From contig NW_023998414.1 in the NCBI RefSeq assembly GCF_014805625.2, forward strand, positions 29,029,584-29,093,583: a DNA stretch of 64,000 bases, in the 5' to 3' direction. Made by a program: the position numbers and the translations under genes. Below are positions 35,190 through 47,562 of the stretch, one piece after another. Positions within the stretch are counted from its first letter, which is position 1; each line of letters opens with the position of its first letter. The DNA comes from Glossina fuscipes (taxonomy: Eukaryota > Arthropoda > Insecta > Diptera > Glossinidae). Below the pieces are notes generated by a model. It was not told where the DNA came from. It did not search any database and saw only the letters and a list, made by a program, of their open reading frames with translations.

Positions 35190-35985
35190 CTGTAAGGATT
35201 GGTACAAGAATGTAATAGGGCCCTAAGACTAGAATGTGCCAGGGAAAACGCCCAATTCTTAATGCAATGATAAACTTGGAAACGTCGTCTTCCTGTCTTA
35301 GCTTCCTATTACGGTCTTGCGCGAACGACTTACGACGAGCATAGCAACGGTCGTGTTATGGTTTGGTATGAATTGAGCCAATGGTGTCGGAACATTGCTG
35401 TTTATGGGAGGGTTATTTAACAATATTGAAGGAAAATTTGGAAGAAACTACTACTACTAAGGCAACGATCTAAAGTCCAAGTCCCGCTTAATTCAAGAAT
35501 GGCTCTTATGTAATTGCTCCAAAGTGCTTCCCATCTCTTCCCCAATCGCTAGGCCCATGAACCCCATCAAAAATATGTGGGATGACTTTGACCGACGTGT
35601 GCGGAAACACTTAATCTGTTCCGTTCAAGATGTGAAAAATAGGCCACAAGGAGAGTGGAGTAAGATCCCTGTTTCTTACGCAAGAAATATTATACAAAAT
35701 ATATCAAAAGGTTTAAATGACATTGTTAAGCAAAAAGGATGCCCCATCGAATATTAATTTTTAATAATATGCTGTCTTTTTGATCTTTATCTCCTCCCTT
35801 ATATAAAAAAAATCCAACACTAATGACGCTACGTTTTCAAGTTGTTGAAATTATTTAAATGTATTCCCCAGTAGTAGAAAATTGTAAAAAAAAAAAAAAA
35901 TGTAATGTTAAAACAACGGACTATGTTTAACAAGCGTTTACCTTGGGTCGAACGACAAAACCTAATATTAATGCGACTCACTGTA
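35190..35985 (+). mobile_element. Decayed Tc1-like transposase with 3' end
   Basis: Tc1/IS630 pieces occur on the + strand. RALRLECARENAQFL (about 35218) resembles the region before the first Asp. A GRVMVWYELSQWCR-like segment (about 35350), YLTILKENLEE (about 35415) and a C-terminal frame (35524-35757) with PMNPIKNMWDDFDRRVRKH in place of the usual PDLNPIENLWDELKRRVR follow. The catalytic Asp/Glu region is partly replaced. The right end ATGCGACTCACTGTA (35971-35985) looks like a Tc1-type terminal repeat ending at a TA site. No left terminal repeat was found. Non-functional. Confidence 0.7.
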
Positions 35986-37370
35986 TATGTTTTGGGCATA
36001 AAAATATTCCCAAGCTTTTTATATTTCGTATATAACGGAGTCTGCGAATCATTATCATTGGATAATTCTGAATGAATATTAATATGCATAGACATTAATT
36101 TTTTTGAACCATCATTTATTTATAAACATACATTATTAATTATATATTACTTTGAGGAAATATGAATTTGTAAACTAATGCAATAAAGCAGTGATTGCGG
36201 TTTCCCTTCACGACTATAATCCGGTCGATAAGTTTTCTTTGAAAAGTAAATGAAAAAATATTTCCAAAAATCTCTTACATCATCTATCTGTAAAATGCAA
36301 TAATTTATATCTACCTATTTTTAATGTCTATTAAAAGGTATATATTCATATATATATACATATAATTTATATGAAAAATTAAATTCGATTTAATTTTAAT
36401 TGAAGCGTGTGAAAAGAAATTCGAATTTAACTACCGAAGATGCCTACCAATTGCCTTAACAGATCTCTGTAAACGCGCGGTAATTCGAGGCATTTATTTT
36501 TATATAGATTCGCGTGATGTAGATGAATATCATTGCGACTTTCTCGAGTTTGGTCGCACTAAAGTCTCGAAATCTGGCTACTTTCCCTTCCTCGGTTTCA
36601 AAATGTCAAATGCGAAAAAACGAATTTGAATATGATTAGCTTATTTGATAGGTATTATAATATCGATTCATGAAATGACGTTTCTAATTTGAACGGAATC
36701 CAAGGCCACCAAGATCAATCATAGCTTCATACCAAGCATTTAACAGCGCTCTGTTAGGGCGTTTACGAGCTATGTTAAGGTATTTGGTAGGTGCCTTTGC
36801 TACTTATCTTCGAATTTATGTTTACACCGTTTTTTAATTCTATACCTACGCATTTATTCATAGAAATGACGCAATAGTTTCTCCATAGCATCGAATTTAA
36901 AGTTCATTCTTTCTCCTTCTCATACGAGATTAAGTTGAAATATCAGTTAGACTTTGCTCATAATTCAGATTATTTTAGCAGACTTGATCTACGATACTGT
37001 CTAACTTGACATATTTCATAACATTGATATTCTTGTTTTGGAATAGAAAATGAAAAAGAAATGTAATGAAAGTCAAATCTGTATTTTTAAAACAGTTTTG
37101 AAGTTTTGAAACTTTTGAGTGAATATAGAGTAAACGTTTCTCGAACTGATTTATTTGTGCTGCTGAGCAATAAAAATCTTATGTTTTCCTCATGATGATC
37201 ATCATAATATCAGGATGAGATTAATAATGAAATTTTCTTAAATACTTGAAAACAACAACAAGTTAGTTTCAAAAATGACAAGAATTTGTGTATTAAGTAA
37301 TTAAATATAGTTCAGTAAGGAATATATATAAAGATCAAATTTGCTTATGTTCCAAGTTTATTTACGTTGT
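35986..37370. other. Gene-free AT-rich DNA
   Basis: No supported gene. The open frame 36095-35829 on the minus strand spans the Tc1 end and is an artefact. TA runs lie near 36345-36370. Confidence 0.45.
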
Positions 37371-37475
37371 GCGTTCAAATCTCAAGTGCCGATAGTCTTA
37401 GATGATAGCCCTTAAAGACTTTATTTAGTCTAGTTAAATCAATTATAATAATACCAATAATAATAATGACAATGC
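37371..37475 (+). mobile_element. tRNA-derived SINE, copy 3 (5'-truncated, diverged)
   Basis: This starts at the B-box region (GCGTTCAAATCTCAAGTGC). It lacks the linker present in the other copies, then continues with CCGATAGTCTTAGATGATAG and a TTTAGTCTAG segment, and ends in an interrupted AAT tail. Alignment with the copy at 45879 is clear by eye. No target duplication is recognisable, as expected for an older copy. Confidence 0.6.
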
Positions 37476-37898
37476 TATTTCTCTTCAAGTTCAAAATTTT
37501 GCCAAATCGATTGCAACACTCGATTATATATGAGGGAAAGTTGGCCCCCTCTGCCGACATACGTATGCATAGAAAATGCAGCTGTTTTCTTTTTTTTTTT
37601 TAACCATTAAAATTATTATTCATTTACATCAATCGAATGACAAAAATATCCATAACCATAATCATGATGGATTTGAATGTCCGTTCATCACGTTCAATAG
37701 TAAACAACTTTTAACAAATCTCTCTCTCTCTCTCTCTCTCTTTCTTTATATGTGTACGATATACGCTTTACTAAGAGAAAGTGATAACGACAATAAAAAA
37801 TGAAAAAAATTAAAAATATTTTTAATTTAAAAACAAAAAAAAAAGAAAAAATAAAGAAAAATATTAAAAATATTTTTAATTTTTTACCCATGTAATAT

Positions 37899-37952
<54 letters not shown>

Positions 37953-39426
37953 AAAAAAAAACAAATACTCCTCTTTTAAATTATTTAATTAAAATTTGTC
38001 GTATTTTTTACAAAAAAATAAAAAAAAATAAAAAAAATTTATTACTTATTCTGAATGGCTCGGACAGAAACATGCATTTTTCATGTTCACTAAGGCTATA
38101 TAAAGTCTGACATACATCTACATTTAACTATATTTTAACATGCAACCAAATACAATGCGAACGTATAAGCGCGTAAATCCGTTACTTTTCATTCAGTAGT
38201 ATAACCGCAACCGCAACCGCCACCGCCACCACAAAATAAAGCATGCGTGTGGAGGTGAATTTTTTTTTCCACCTATTCCCGAAGGTATACTAATTTTATC
38301 ATTCTTTTCATAACAATCGGAGGCCGCGTGTAAACGACAAATATTTTTAGTTAGCATGAAACAAATGCAAGTTGCTCAAGTTCAATCCGTTTGTTCAAAT
38401 GCAAAGTTGCCGTATTATTTATGCTGGTTTGGCTTTTAGTGGGCTCCGTTCAAATGAATAATTTTTATATAGATATATATATATATATGTTAAGCAAACC
38501 GAATAAAAGTATAAACTTCTTTAAATATGAATAGTAAGAAATTCATGTCATACGTTCATATCGTATGCATCTGAAAGTGATCAACTTATTTATCTAATTA
38601 GATTGAATAGCATAGTTAAGCGCAATGTTATAACAGAGATTAACTACAACATTTTCCCATAAGTATTAATCAGAATGATGTAATAACACGTTTTCCATGT
38701 AAACGATTGAAGTGAGTAGACCGGGCGCAAAGTTAAGAAAAACATGATTATTTTTATTTATTTATTTTTTTTTTGTTATATTTATCCTAAATATTTAAGA
38801 TTGCTTCTCCTTAAAATAAACTTATTATATATTAGTCGATGGTATTGACAGGAGCAATACGAAACTTTGCCTCGAAATAAAAGTTTCCCTTCAAATTTTT
38901 TGATATCACTCAGATAAGTTTCCATGGGGTTGTGAAAGAATTATATAAAGAGAAGGCAGAGTTTTCTCACAATCGTGGAAAGATTTGATTTATTGAGATG
39001 AACGGGGAATGAAACATCTATTATGTATTACATAAGCTAGTGATGGGTATTAAGAGATTCGATCCGAGCTAAATATATATATATATAAATATATATATAA
39101 GCAAATGAAATGTAAAAATTATGAATATGAGCATTGAAAACCGTCACAGCCCCTTGAGTTGTAAATTTTTTCATTAGTGCGACAATAATTTCATTGCAAG
39201 AGAATTTGATTTAATTGCAGCATTAATTGCAATACGCCCGATGATATGTAATAAATTTTTAGGTCATTGGGTTAACGAATTGTCATGGAAATCATTTAAT
39301 TAAAAATTATAACATTTGGCTTATGGCCAACTGTTTATTAAAGGATTAACAACTCAATACAATACAGCATGCAATCCTTTTGCTTATTTACACATACAAG
39401 CGAATAGAAGAAAGAAGAATAATAGC

Positions 39427-39457
<31 letters not shown>

Positions 39458-39587
39458 GCAAAGGAGAAAATTTTCATAGTTAAGTAGGTTAAAAGTTCAT
39501 GACTTCGTGTGTCTGCAATGAATTCAAGCAAATATATGAATATGCATAAAAGAGTAGATGTAGATGTAGATGTATGTATATATGAGA

Positions 39588-39588
<1 letters not shown>
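37476..39588. other. Gene-free AT-rich DNA
   Basis: This contains (TC)n at about 37720-37742, two identical 18-bp AT palindromes (37809-37826, 37863-37880), (GT)n at 37901-37951, ACCGCA/CCACCG repeats near 38205-38232 and TA runs near 38475 and 39075. No supported gene. Confidence 0.45.
37901..37951. repeat. (GT)n microsatellite
   Basis: About 25 uninterrupted GT units are seen directly. Confidence 0.97.
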
Positions 39589-39629
<41 letters not shown>

Positions 39630-40029
39630 NNNNNNNNNNNNNNNNNNNNNNNNNNNNNNNNNNNNNNNNNNNNNNNNNNNNNNNNNNNNNNNNNNNNNNN
39701 NNNNNNNNNNNNNNNNNNNNNNNNNNNNNNNNNNNNNNNNNNNNNNNNNNNNNNNNNNNNNNNNNNNNNNNNNNNNNNNNNNNNNNNNNNNNNNNNNNNN
39801 NNNNNNNNNNNNNNNNNNNNNNNNNNNNNNNNNNNNNNNNNNNNNNNNNNNNNNNNNNNNNNNNNNNNNNNNNNNNNNNNNNNNNNNNNNNNNNNNNNNN
39901 NNNNNNNNNNNNNNNNNNNNNNNNNNNNNNNNNNNNNNNNNNNNNNNNNNNNNNNNNNNNNNNNNNNNNNNNNNNNNNNNNNNNNNNNNNNNNNNNNNNN
40001 NNNNNNNNNNNNNNNNNNNNNNNNNNNNN

Positions 40030-40071
<42 letters not shown>
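39589..40071. other. Assembly gap (400 N) between poly-T runs
   Basis: Forty-one T precede and forty-two T follow 400 N (39630-40029). The round size suggests an estimated gap inside a homopolymer. Long frames translated across it are meaningless. Confidence 0.97.
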
Positions 40072-40078
<7 letters not shown>

Positions 40079-42480
40079 ACTTAATTTTTTTCGCTTACCT
40101 GATCTCTTTGGAGAATATAAAATTAATGCTCTCTTGCGTTACGTGCCCCATATTCTATTCCTTTTTCTAAACATTACGCCATCTATTAAGCGCCTAACGT
40201 TCTTTGTGAGTTTAGGTTGAAAAAAGTAGATAAACACAATTTAATTAACTTGATGCAATACATGTTAATTCAAGCAATTCTAAGCGTTCGTCTTTTCCTA
40301 TATTTACCTCGACATTGTTGAACAAGCCATGTAAAGCTCGTTGATTAAAAGATTTGCAAAGTAGTTTTTTTTTTTTTTTCAGAAGATAACAATGAGAGTC
40401 CGATCATTTTCAAATTGTTCAGATACGTTATATTATGCTATTAGGTGGTGGGTCAACCAAGCAAAGATCGGCCCGTTAAAAAATTAAGTTAAACCCGCTA
40501 CGAAACTAGGAAACTATGAAATAGTTTTTTTAGTCATAACGAGAGACGGTTCGCAAAATTATATATATATCGCAGTATATTGAAGCTTCTGAAAATTAAT
40601 CAATCAATCAAATCTAATCTTTGTGCGTTTGCAGCTTTTTTAAAGACATTCAGATGGGCATCCGTTGTGATTAACTTAACTACACGCTAAACTAATGCAT
40701 TGGACTAAAATGTGTCTATTAAGCAATTGTTTAAATATGTATTAGGTGATGAATTTATTTGTGTGAAATGATTTCTACGGTTAGTTGTACATACCTGGGA
40801 ATATGCAAATGCGAGCCACTTATGATTAATTATGGGCAGTAGTTACATTTGCGAAACGGTTATCTTTATATGACATCACCATGTTCGACGATAAATGAAG
40901 CCATTATATACGCATACATATATACATGTGCATGTGTGCGTGTGTGTGGAGAAAAACCCTCTAAATAAAAAGTCAGAGTATTCCCGTATGTCTGGAGGGC
41001 AGAGAAAGTCGACAACTGGACCGCTGCAGTTCTTGCGGATTGACCAAGCCTATTTGGTACAATATCTCTCAAGCAGCTTTCAAATTTTAATCATAAAGAA
41101 CGAGAATAAATGCCACGAAAACATGATTACAAAAAGCTGAAGTGTACAATGCGAAAATTGCGGATGATTGCTGCTATTTGCTGACGTTTTTATTCCATTT
41201 CGAAAGACTTGTGCATTCGTCTCAGACTATTATGATCCTGTCTTGCTTCATTGACGTATTTCCAATTGGGTCAAAGCATGTTTCAAAATCATAGTTGTTT
41301 TGCAAGACGTTAACTCTAAGCTTAGAAGCCTCTACGTCATCTACTTGATAAACTATAGAATAACTCATTGTCTGCTTGATCTCAGAAAGTGTGCAGTGAG
41401 TTGACCTCTTTCCTAAAAAGAGTTTATGCTCAAAAAAATGTACGCTTTTTCTTTTTTGCGGTTTTTAAAAGCGATTTCATGTGATTTTTCAACAACAATC
41501 TCTTCGTTTCAAGCCAAAAGTCATTTAAGAAAAATTTCTTGCTTATCGTTCTTTATGCGAACTTTATTAACTTTAAAAGAGAGGTAGTGTGAAGTTTGAA
41601 TGTAGATAACATTCTCAGGAAATTTCAAATCAATACAAATATATACTTAACATACAAGAAGAAGAAGTAGAAGAAGAAGAACAATAAGAAGAAGAAGAAG
41701 AAGATGTGCAAATATATTCTCTATTAGAAAAAACGGGTTCATTACCAACACAGTACCACTCGTCATATTTTCTTTAACGTTTTTCTTAGAATGGCAAACA
41801 TAAGGTGGATAGATAACAAGAGGTTTGGACTAACTCGAATATATATAATGAATTTTATTTCATTTCATTTTTTTTCTTTTTTTTTTTTGTTGTTTTTGTT
41901 TATGTTTTTTGTTATGTTTTGTTTTTGCTTCTATTTAAACCTTTCTGAAGCATGAAGTATTTAGTTTAAGTGTATTTATTGTTACAATTTCAGTGTGTAA
42001 CTTAAGATGCATTTCAATTTCCTGTTTGCACACTAAGTATTGCATCCATGCATTCATTTATGCAAACAGAATGCATTTATGTGCATTTTTGCATATGCAC
42101 ATCTTTGAAATTCTGTGACGGACCGTGCCTTTCAAAATATTGTATTTGCATATATTTATTTTTGTAGCGCTCTATTTGTTTTTCAAATCTTGTTTGTATT
42201 TGACTTCAGGGCATTCATTTCTAAAAGAGTTGCTCGTTGCACAATTCAATTGTTGTGTCATGTTAAAGTAGAGTGAAAGGAAAATAGAAAAAAGAAGATA
42301 AAAGAAAAAGAGATTTGTTTTTTTTTTCTTTAGTTTTAATCTCTTTTTGGACTTTTTGTTTTTTTTTTTTTTCTTTTCTTTTTTGACTAAAAACATTTGA
42401 ACTAAAAGAGTTCATTGCACTGGGGGAAGAAGAAAATTATTTTGAAAATTTTTGATATATATATACAAATATACATATTT

Positions 42481-42529
<49 letters not shown>

Positions 42530-44714
42530 AATGTACGTATGTTGAACTAATGAGAAAGCATGCTTGTATGTCAGGTGTACAAATCGACAATGAGGATCAT
42601 TTCAATAGCTGATGTTATAATATACATAAGTAGGTGAGATCTTAAAATTAAACCTGATATGCTTTAATGGAACGAAGTCTTATAAAACAAAGTTTTCATT
42701 ACAATAGTTGCTGAGCTACAATTTCGCTTTTCAAAATTATGAAAATAACTTTTTGGAATACCTCAATGAATCTGGAATGGATTTCCATTAAAAATTGGTT
42801 CTAATAACTCGATTGGATTTTCGTAAATAAATAAGAAACGCCAATCTACAATGTCACGCTTCTGTGATGGGAAGAAATGCCTTAAAGGCATTGTAGTCTA
42901 CCTGAAAAAGTGTTAATAAAAATTGTCGAATTGTAACGGGCGATCAAAGCAATGTGCCTAACGCAGACAACCACTGGCTGGTTTCAACTTTGATGAAAGC
43001 CATGTCTGATAAGAACGGGAGCGAATGATATAAAGGGTTTTTTTTTTTTTGTTCAACATCTCGGCACTTTCGTTGGCTTTAAGCTTTTAAGCTGTTTGTT
43101 CGCACATATCCAACTGAAAGCAGCCACCAAGGAGGACACGTTAGGGCTAAACCTCTGTGCTTTCGGTTTAATACAAAAATGTTTTTAATCAATGAAACCG
43201 TCGACGACGAGAACAGCACACTGCTGAGAAGACATTGGGCCCAAAATTATTCTCATCGCTGACAATCGTCTTCGTCTTAATCGATATAGTTGAGAGGTTG
43301 CTCAACGATGAACACGCCCTTGTACGAACGCTCAAGTGTTATCAGATAAAATCTTTTCTTGATTTAAATTTTGCAAGTCTTCCACTAACATGCGATATAA
43401 GCGCGGAGGTGCATATTTTTTTGCAGATGGCACGTGATTCCTACTTTCGGGTCATTATTATTAACGCTTAACGAAATAATTATGTTTTGCATTTTTCCCA
43501 ATGAAAGAGCATAGAAGAAGAAATGATCTTTAAAAAACCTTTTGAAAGTCAGATAAAAGCTAAATGAATGCTGTTTGTCAGACCTTACCTATGCAGATTA
43601 TCTGATTTGTTTTTTCCGATGATTCCATGCATTTTTTGAGCGAAGAACATAAGATAAGTGAAGTGAACAAAAAAGTTGAATCTGCGAATAGTTTGTCTGC
43701 TATTCAAAAAAAATTTTTCACATTTCCCGCAAAAGACGGGGAGGGGCAAACACATAATATATTGTTTTCTTCTCTCAAACCTTTTTATTAAAATATTGCA
43801 TTAGTAGTTGTCGTTACACCTATTCATGTTTACGAAATGCTCTGGTTTTTTTTTTTTTTTTTATTAATTGCTTCCTACGTCTTAACAAATTGCGTTAAAA
43901 ATTCAAAACAGATAAGATAATTAATAATTTTCTGGTTTCTTATAAAAATATTGTCAATTAGTCTTTGGAATACCAAAGGAAAGAAAAAAAGAATCAAAAA
44001 TTGAAGCATAAATAAATTTTAAGTATAAATAACTCGTATACAAAACTAAAAATTTCGTCACAATTAGGAAATTTTTGTTTTTAAATTTCTGTTTTCCTTT
44101 TTTCTTTTAATCGTACGTAGGCCGAGCATGGCCGACATTATTTACAATTGCCACTGACATTAACATGATAGTGGTTTTATTTGCTTCTCTTTTTTGCATT
44201 TCTTTTCTTTTCTTTTTTTGTTTTTTTTTAACAACAAAGACACCTTTACGACATACTTTCGCATATTTTTGTTGTAGTCTTTTTATTAGGTTAAAAAAAA
44301 AGTATTTAAAGCAGAACAACATTCACGTATCGGCTGATGATTCATTTCATACCGAATGCGATAAAAGCACTAAGCAATGAGTAAGAAAATCAAGCAATGA
44401 TTCAAATAATAGAACAAATTAGATAATTATAGAGAGTTTTGTTAATTTTCAGTTAATGGCGTCATTCCTTACCCTAAGTTAGTCTAACGATTTTTGAAAT
44501 AGGTAAAAGAGTGCAACGGCAGAAAGTTGCGATTACGCTATGGTATATCAATTTGTTTGGCATTTCGGTACAAGCGCCTTGGTCTGTCTGCGGCGTTGCT
44601 GGCCGCTTTTAAATCTCAGTGTGCTTTGATTATGCTTGGTCCTAACGATAGTGAGTACTCGATCGATAAAAGCCCAAGCACACACCCACTAGGCTGAGGC
44701 CTTCTCGTAACTGT

Positions 44715-44748
<34 letters not shown>

Positions 44749-44884
44749 TTCTCCACTTTTTCCACATATTAGGAAAGATCAGTGTAATTTCGAAAATGAC
44801 CAATTTGATCCTGGGATGGCTTAATAATTACGAAAAACTTACCCTTTCCCTAAGCTATATGCTGAAGCTGCTTAAGGTCGGCTT
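40072..44884. other. Gene-free AT-rich DNA
   Basis: No supported gene. Contents seen: an (AAG)n-rich purine tract at about 41658-41705, a cluster of ATGCAT/TTTGCAT motifs at 42030-42152, (TA)n at about 42484-42520, T runs near 41870, 42320-42375 and 43847-43862, and (CT)n at about 44718-44744. The frame 43235-43471 is balanced in composition but has no motif. Confidence 0.45.
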
Positions 44885-45650
44885 ATACCCTGCAACATTT
44901 GTGATGCAAGCGTGTATTAAGTTTGCGCATGTATGCAACACCCAGAAGGACTTGAGAAGGGGTCCAACTTTTAGTATATCGACTAAAATAAGAATCATTT
45001 CTTGAACTGATCTAAGCCCGTGTGTCTCCGCCTGTCCGTCTGTCCGAATTGTGTTCGTTTAATCCAAATATTGGTGGCAATTATTTTAATGAAACTTGAT
45101 AAACCGACGCGTTTCGGCCTAATCACAAACTCTACTGTTTCGACTACTCCCCATACAATGTCTTATATTAAAACATTTCAATTTTCAAAATTTCTCGCCA
45201 AAATTCACATTTTACACGGGATCGGTGAATTTTTTGTAACTCCTCCCACATAATCTATATAGCGAAAAGTAAATTTTCTTTTACACCCTAAAGATATTTA
45301 ATTTGAAATCAATTTTCTGATGAAAATTGATAGATAGCAACCGGGATCATATAGGAGTAACTTTTAGTTCTCGATATATATACCAACTATATATACTAAC
45401 TTGCAGCTTTTTTATGACAAAAAAAAGGTGAAAAATAAGAAAATCCTTAGCAATTAAGTTAGGTTTGCTAAATTTGACGTCTTTCGAGCACCTTCACGCA
45501 TATATAATATAATGCAAAATAAGAATTTTTGTTGTACTAAAATAATCATATTTGGAATACATAAATGAATGACCACATTAAGCGAAGTGCTATAAGGGTA
45601 TTTAATGATCGGCCTTGCGTGATTATTATGTTTTTATTTGTTTCCTTAAT
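44885..45650 (-). repeat. GTCY-type dispersed repeat, copy 6
   Basis: This opens with 'tataccctgcaacatttgtg' and 'tgcaacacccagaaggactt'. It carries 'gcctgtccgtctgtccg' (45031-45047) and closes with 'aagggtatttaatgatcggcc' and 'ttgcgtgattat'. This layout resembles the common dipteran GTCY repeats, and the end matches copies 3 and 8. Confidence 0.6.
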
Positions 45651-45867
45651 AAAAGTTTTATGTCAAGTGCGAAAATCAATTGAAACAGAGTAAATGACCG
45701 CCTACGTTTACTGAATAATCATAAATAACTGTAATAAATAAGTCGGGATGACGTTGGTTTTTATTATGGATAATGAATTGCAAGAAATATGATTTAAAAT
45801 GTACACGATATACTAACGTGTACAATTCATATATCGGGTGGAAAGTTCTCTGCTTTATAGTGCATCT

Positions 45868-46069
45868 AAGTGTAACGCGTATCCGCCTGAGTGGCCGAGT
45901 AGGCAAGAGTCTCGACGAGCAACTCAATAGTCGTGGGTTCAAACCTCAAGTGCGGTAGAGTTTTTAATAAAAAGCCGATAGCCCTAGATGCTAGTGCTTT
46001 AAGATTTTAGTCTTAGAATTTATTCTCTGGCTAAATTTATAATAATAATAATAATAATAAGTGTAACGC
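45868..46069 (+). mobile_element. tRNA-derived SINE, copy 2, with 11-bp target duplication
   Basis: The best-preserved copy. The body is 45879-46058. The A-box region GTGGCCGAGTAGG starts at 45891, and the B box GGTTCAAACC is at 45936-45945. A T5 follows the tRNA-like head, then the shared body with TTTTAGTCTTAGAATTTATT, and an (AAT)n tail. Perfect 11-bp direct repeats AAGTGTAACGC flank it (45868-45878 and 46059-46069). The head resembles a class II (Leu/Ser) tRNA but is not itself a tRNA gene: the acceptor stem does not pair well and the sequence continues into the SINE body. Confidence 0.88.
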
Positions 46070-46513
46070 AAAAGTTAGAAGTAATTAAACAGTAATAATA
46101 GTGGCAGCAGCAGTGACAATAAGAGCAAAGTTGTATTGAAATTCGAAAGAATTGTCTACGATATATAATTATCTTACGTGGGAATGAAAGAAATGGTGTC
46201 TTTGATGTCTAGGTGAACGCGTTAAACAATCGATGTTAATAGTAAACGGTATTAAGACGACTAAGACGTTTGTAAATCAGATCAGAATTGTGAAAAAGCT
46301 AGAGCAACGTATTTATTTACTGTTTTACGATTTACGATAAGTTACGTTAGCCTAAAAACACATTCATTGAAGTTAAGAAAATCTCTCTCAGCTGCAATTT
46401 GTTTCCTAATTTTCTTCTTCTTTTTCCTCTTCTATAATAGTTTTGACTAAGACTTCTACAGCTTCTCTATAGTATCTTCTTTACTAAGTTGCTACTAAGG
46501 CAAGTGTGATTTA
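46070..46513. other. Gene-free DNA
   Basis: No recognisable gene or element between the SINE and mariner copy 3. Confidence 0.45.
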
Positions 46514-47562
46514 TTAGGTGCTTTCATGTATTCTGATCAAATTTTTTTCAACTTGAAAAAGGCATTTATTTATTTATTTATATGTTAATTAAAATATTTT
46601 CATCATCATTTTCTACAACTTTTTGTCATCTTTTGGGCAACGCGGCGATGCAGTATCGAAACAATAATGAAATGGCTTGGTAGCGATCGAATCTTCGATC
46701 GGTTCTGACACTACTTCAGCATTTCGTCGCAACCAAGCCATGTTTGCGCCGATCTGAAGTCGAGCTCGTCGTGTCCTTGACAACTCTTACAATGTATGGC
46801 TGAGCGTTATCATGCAAGAGCATGAGCTTTGCGTCTGCTTTTTTTTTCGGTCGGTAAACATCTGCAGTAGCAATTTCATTCAGTTCTAGCGGCTCGTAAT
46901 TCATTACATTTTGCTGTTCACGCCATACGCATAGAGAAACTTTATGGTCACGAATATTACTTTCGATGTCGATGTGGATGGTTCTCCTGGAATGAAACCG
47001 CAATCTTGAAACGATTTGAAATGGCTTTTCAGATCAATTCGTATGCAAGCCATTTTCCCTCCTTTTCGGATCTCTCCCATTCCACGTAAACGTTTAGAAC
47101 GAGTTAATTCATCGACTGCCAAACTGTTCGAAAGTTCCTTGAGATCTTCAGCTAGGTTTTCATCCAATAACTCTTGCAATTCGTTGGCTTCGAACTTTTT
47201 TGGTCCTCCAGGCGGTTCTTTGCCATTGATATAAAAAATTCGCCACTTTTCAACGGTCGAAATTGAAACCATGATCAAGAAACATTGCAATAAGCTTCTG
47301 AAAGTGTTTGGATGGGTTTCGGCAGCAGATTTCTTCAAATTAAACAACCAGAGTAATGAATATCGAAAATGTTACTTGTGAGCGCTGCATGATTAGCGTC
47401 TGTATGTACTGAATAACTCAATAATATTGAATGGAAGACAATTATTTTTTGTAGAGAATGATCAAAATTATCGAATTTAACCGTTGCGTGCATTGATTCT
47501 TCGCATTACTTTGCCATAATCAGCGATAGATATCTCTGATCAAAATACATGCAAGCAGCTGT
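46514..47562 (-). mobile_element. Mariner relic, copy 3, with inverted terminal repeats
   Basis: The left end is TTAGGTGCTTTCATGTATT followed by CTGATCA (46514-46539). The right end is TGATCAAAATACATGCAAGC (47537-47556) plus a short remainder, its inverted counterpart. Minus-strand frames 47347-46904 and 47003-46716 cover the N-terminus (FNLKKSAAETHPNTF, GGPKKFEANELQELLDE) and the central motif LMLLHDNAQPYIVRVVKD. A deletion has joined the N-terminal part to a distal segment (TSTSK), removing the first catalytic Asp region. Same family as copy 2. Inactive. Confidence 0.85.

Noticed and set aside
39509..40084. Long + frame of 191 codons
   Set aside because: It runs through 400 N and flanking poly-T and carries no information.
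45881..45960. A tRNA-Leu or tRNA-Ser gene
   Set aside because: Box-like motifs are present, but the stems do not pair properly. The sequence continues into a shared body with a tail and flanking duplications, so it is a SINE.
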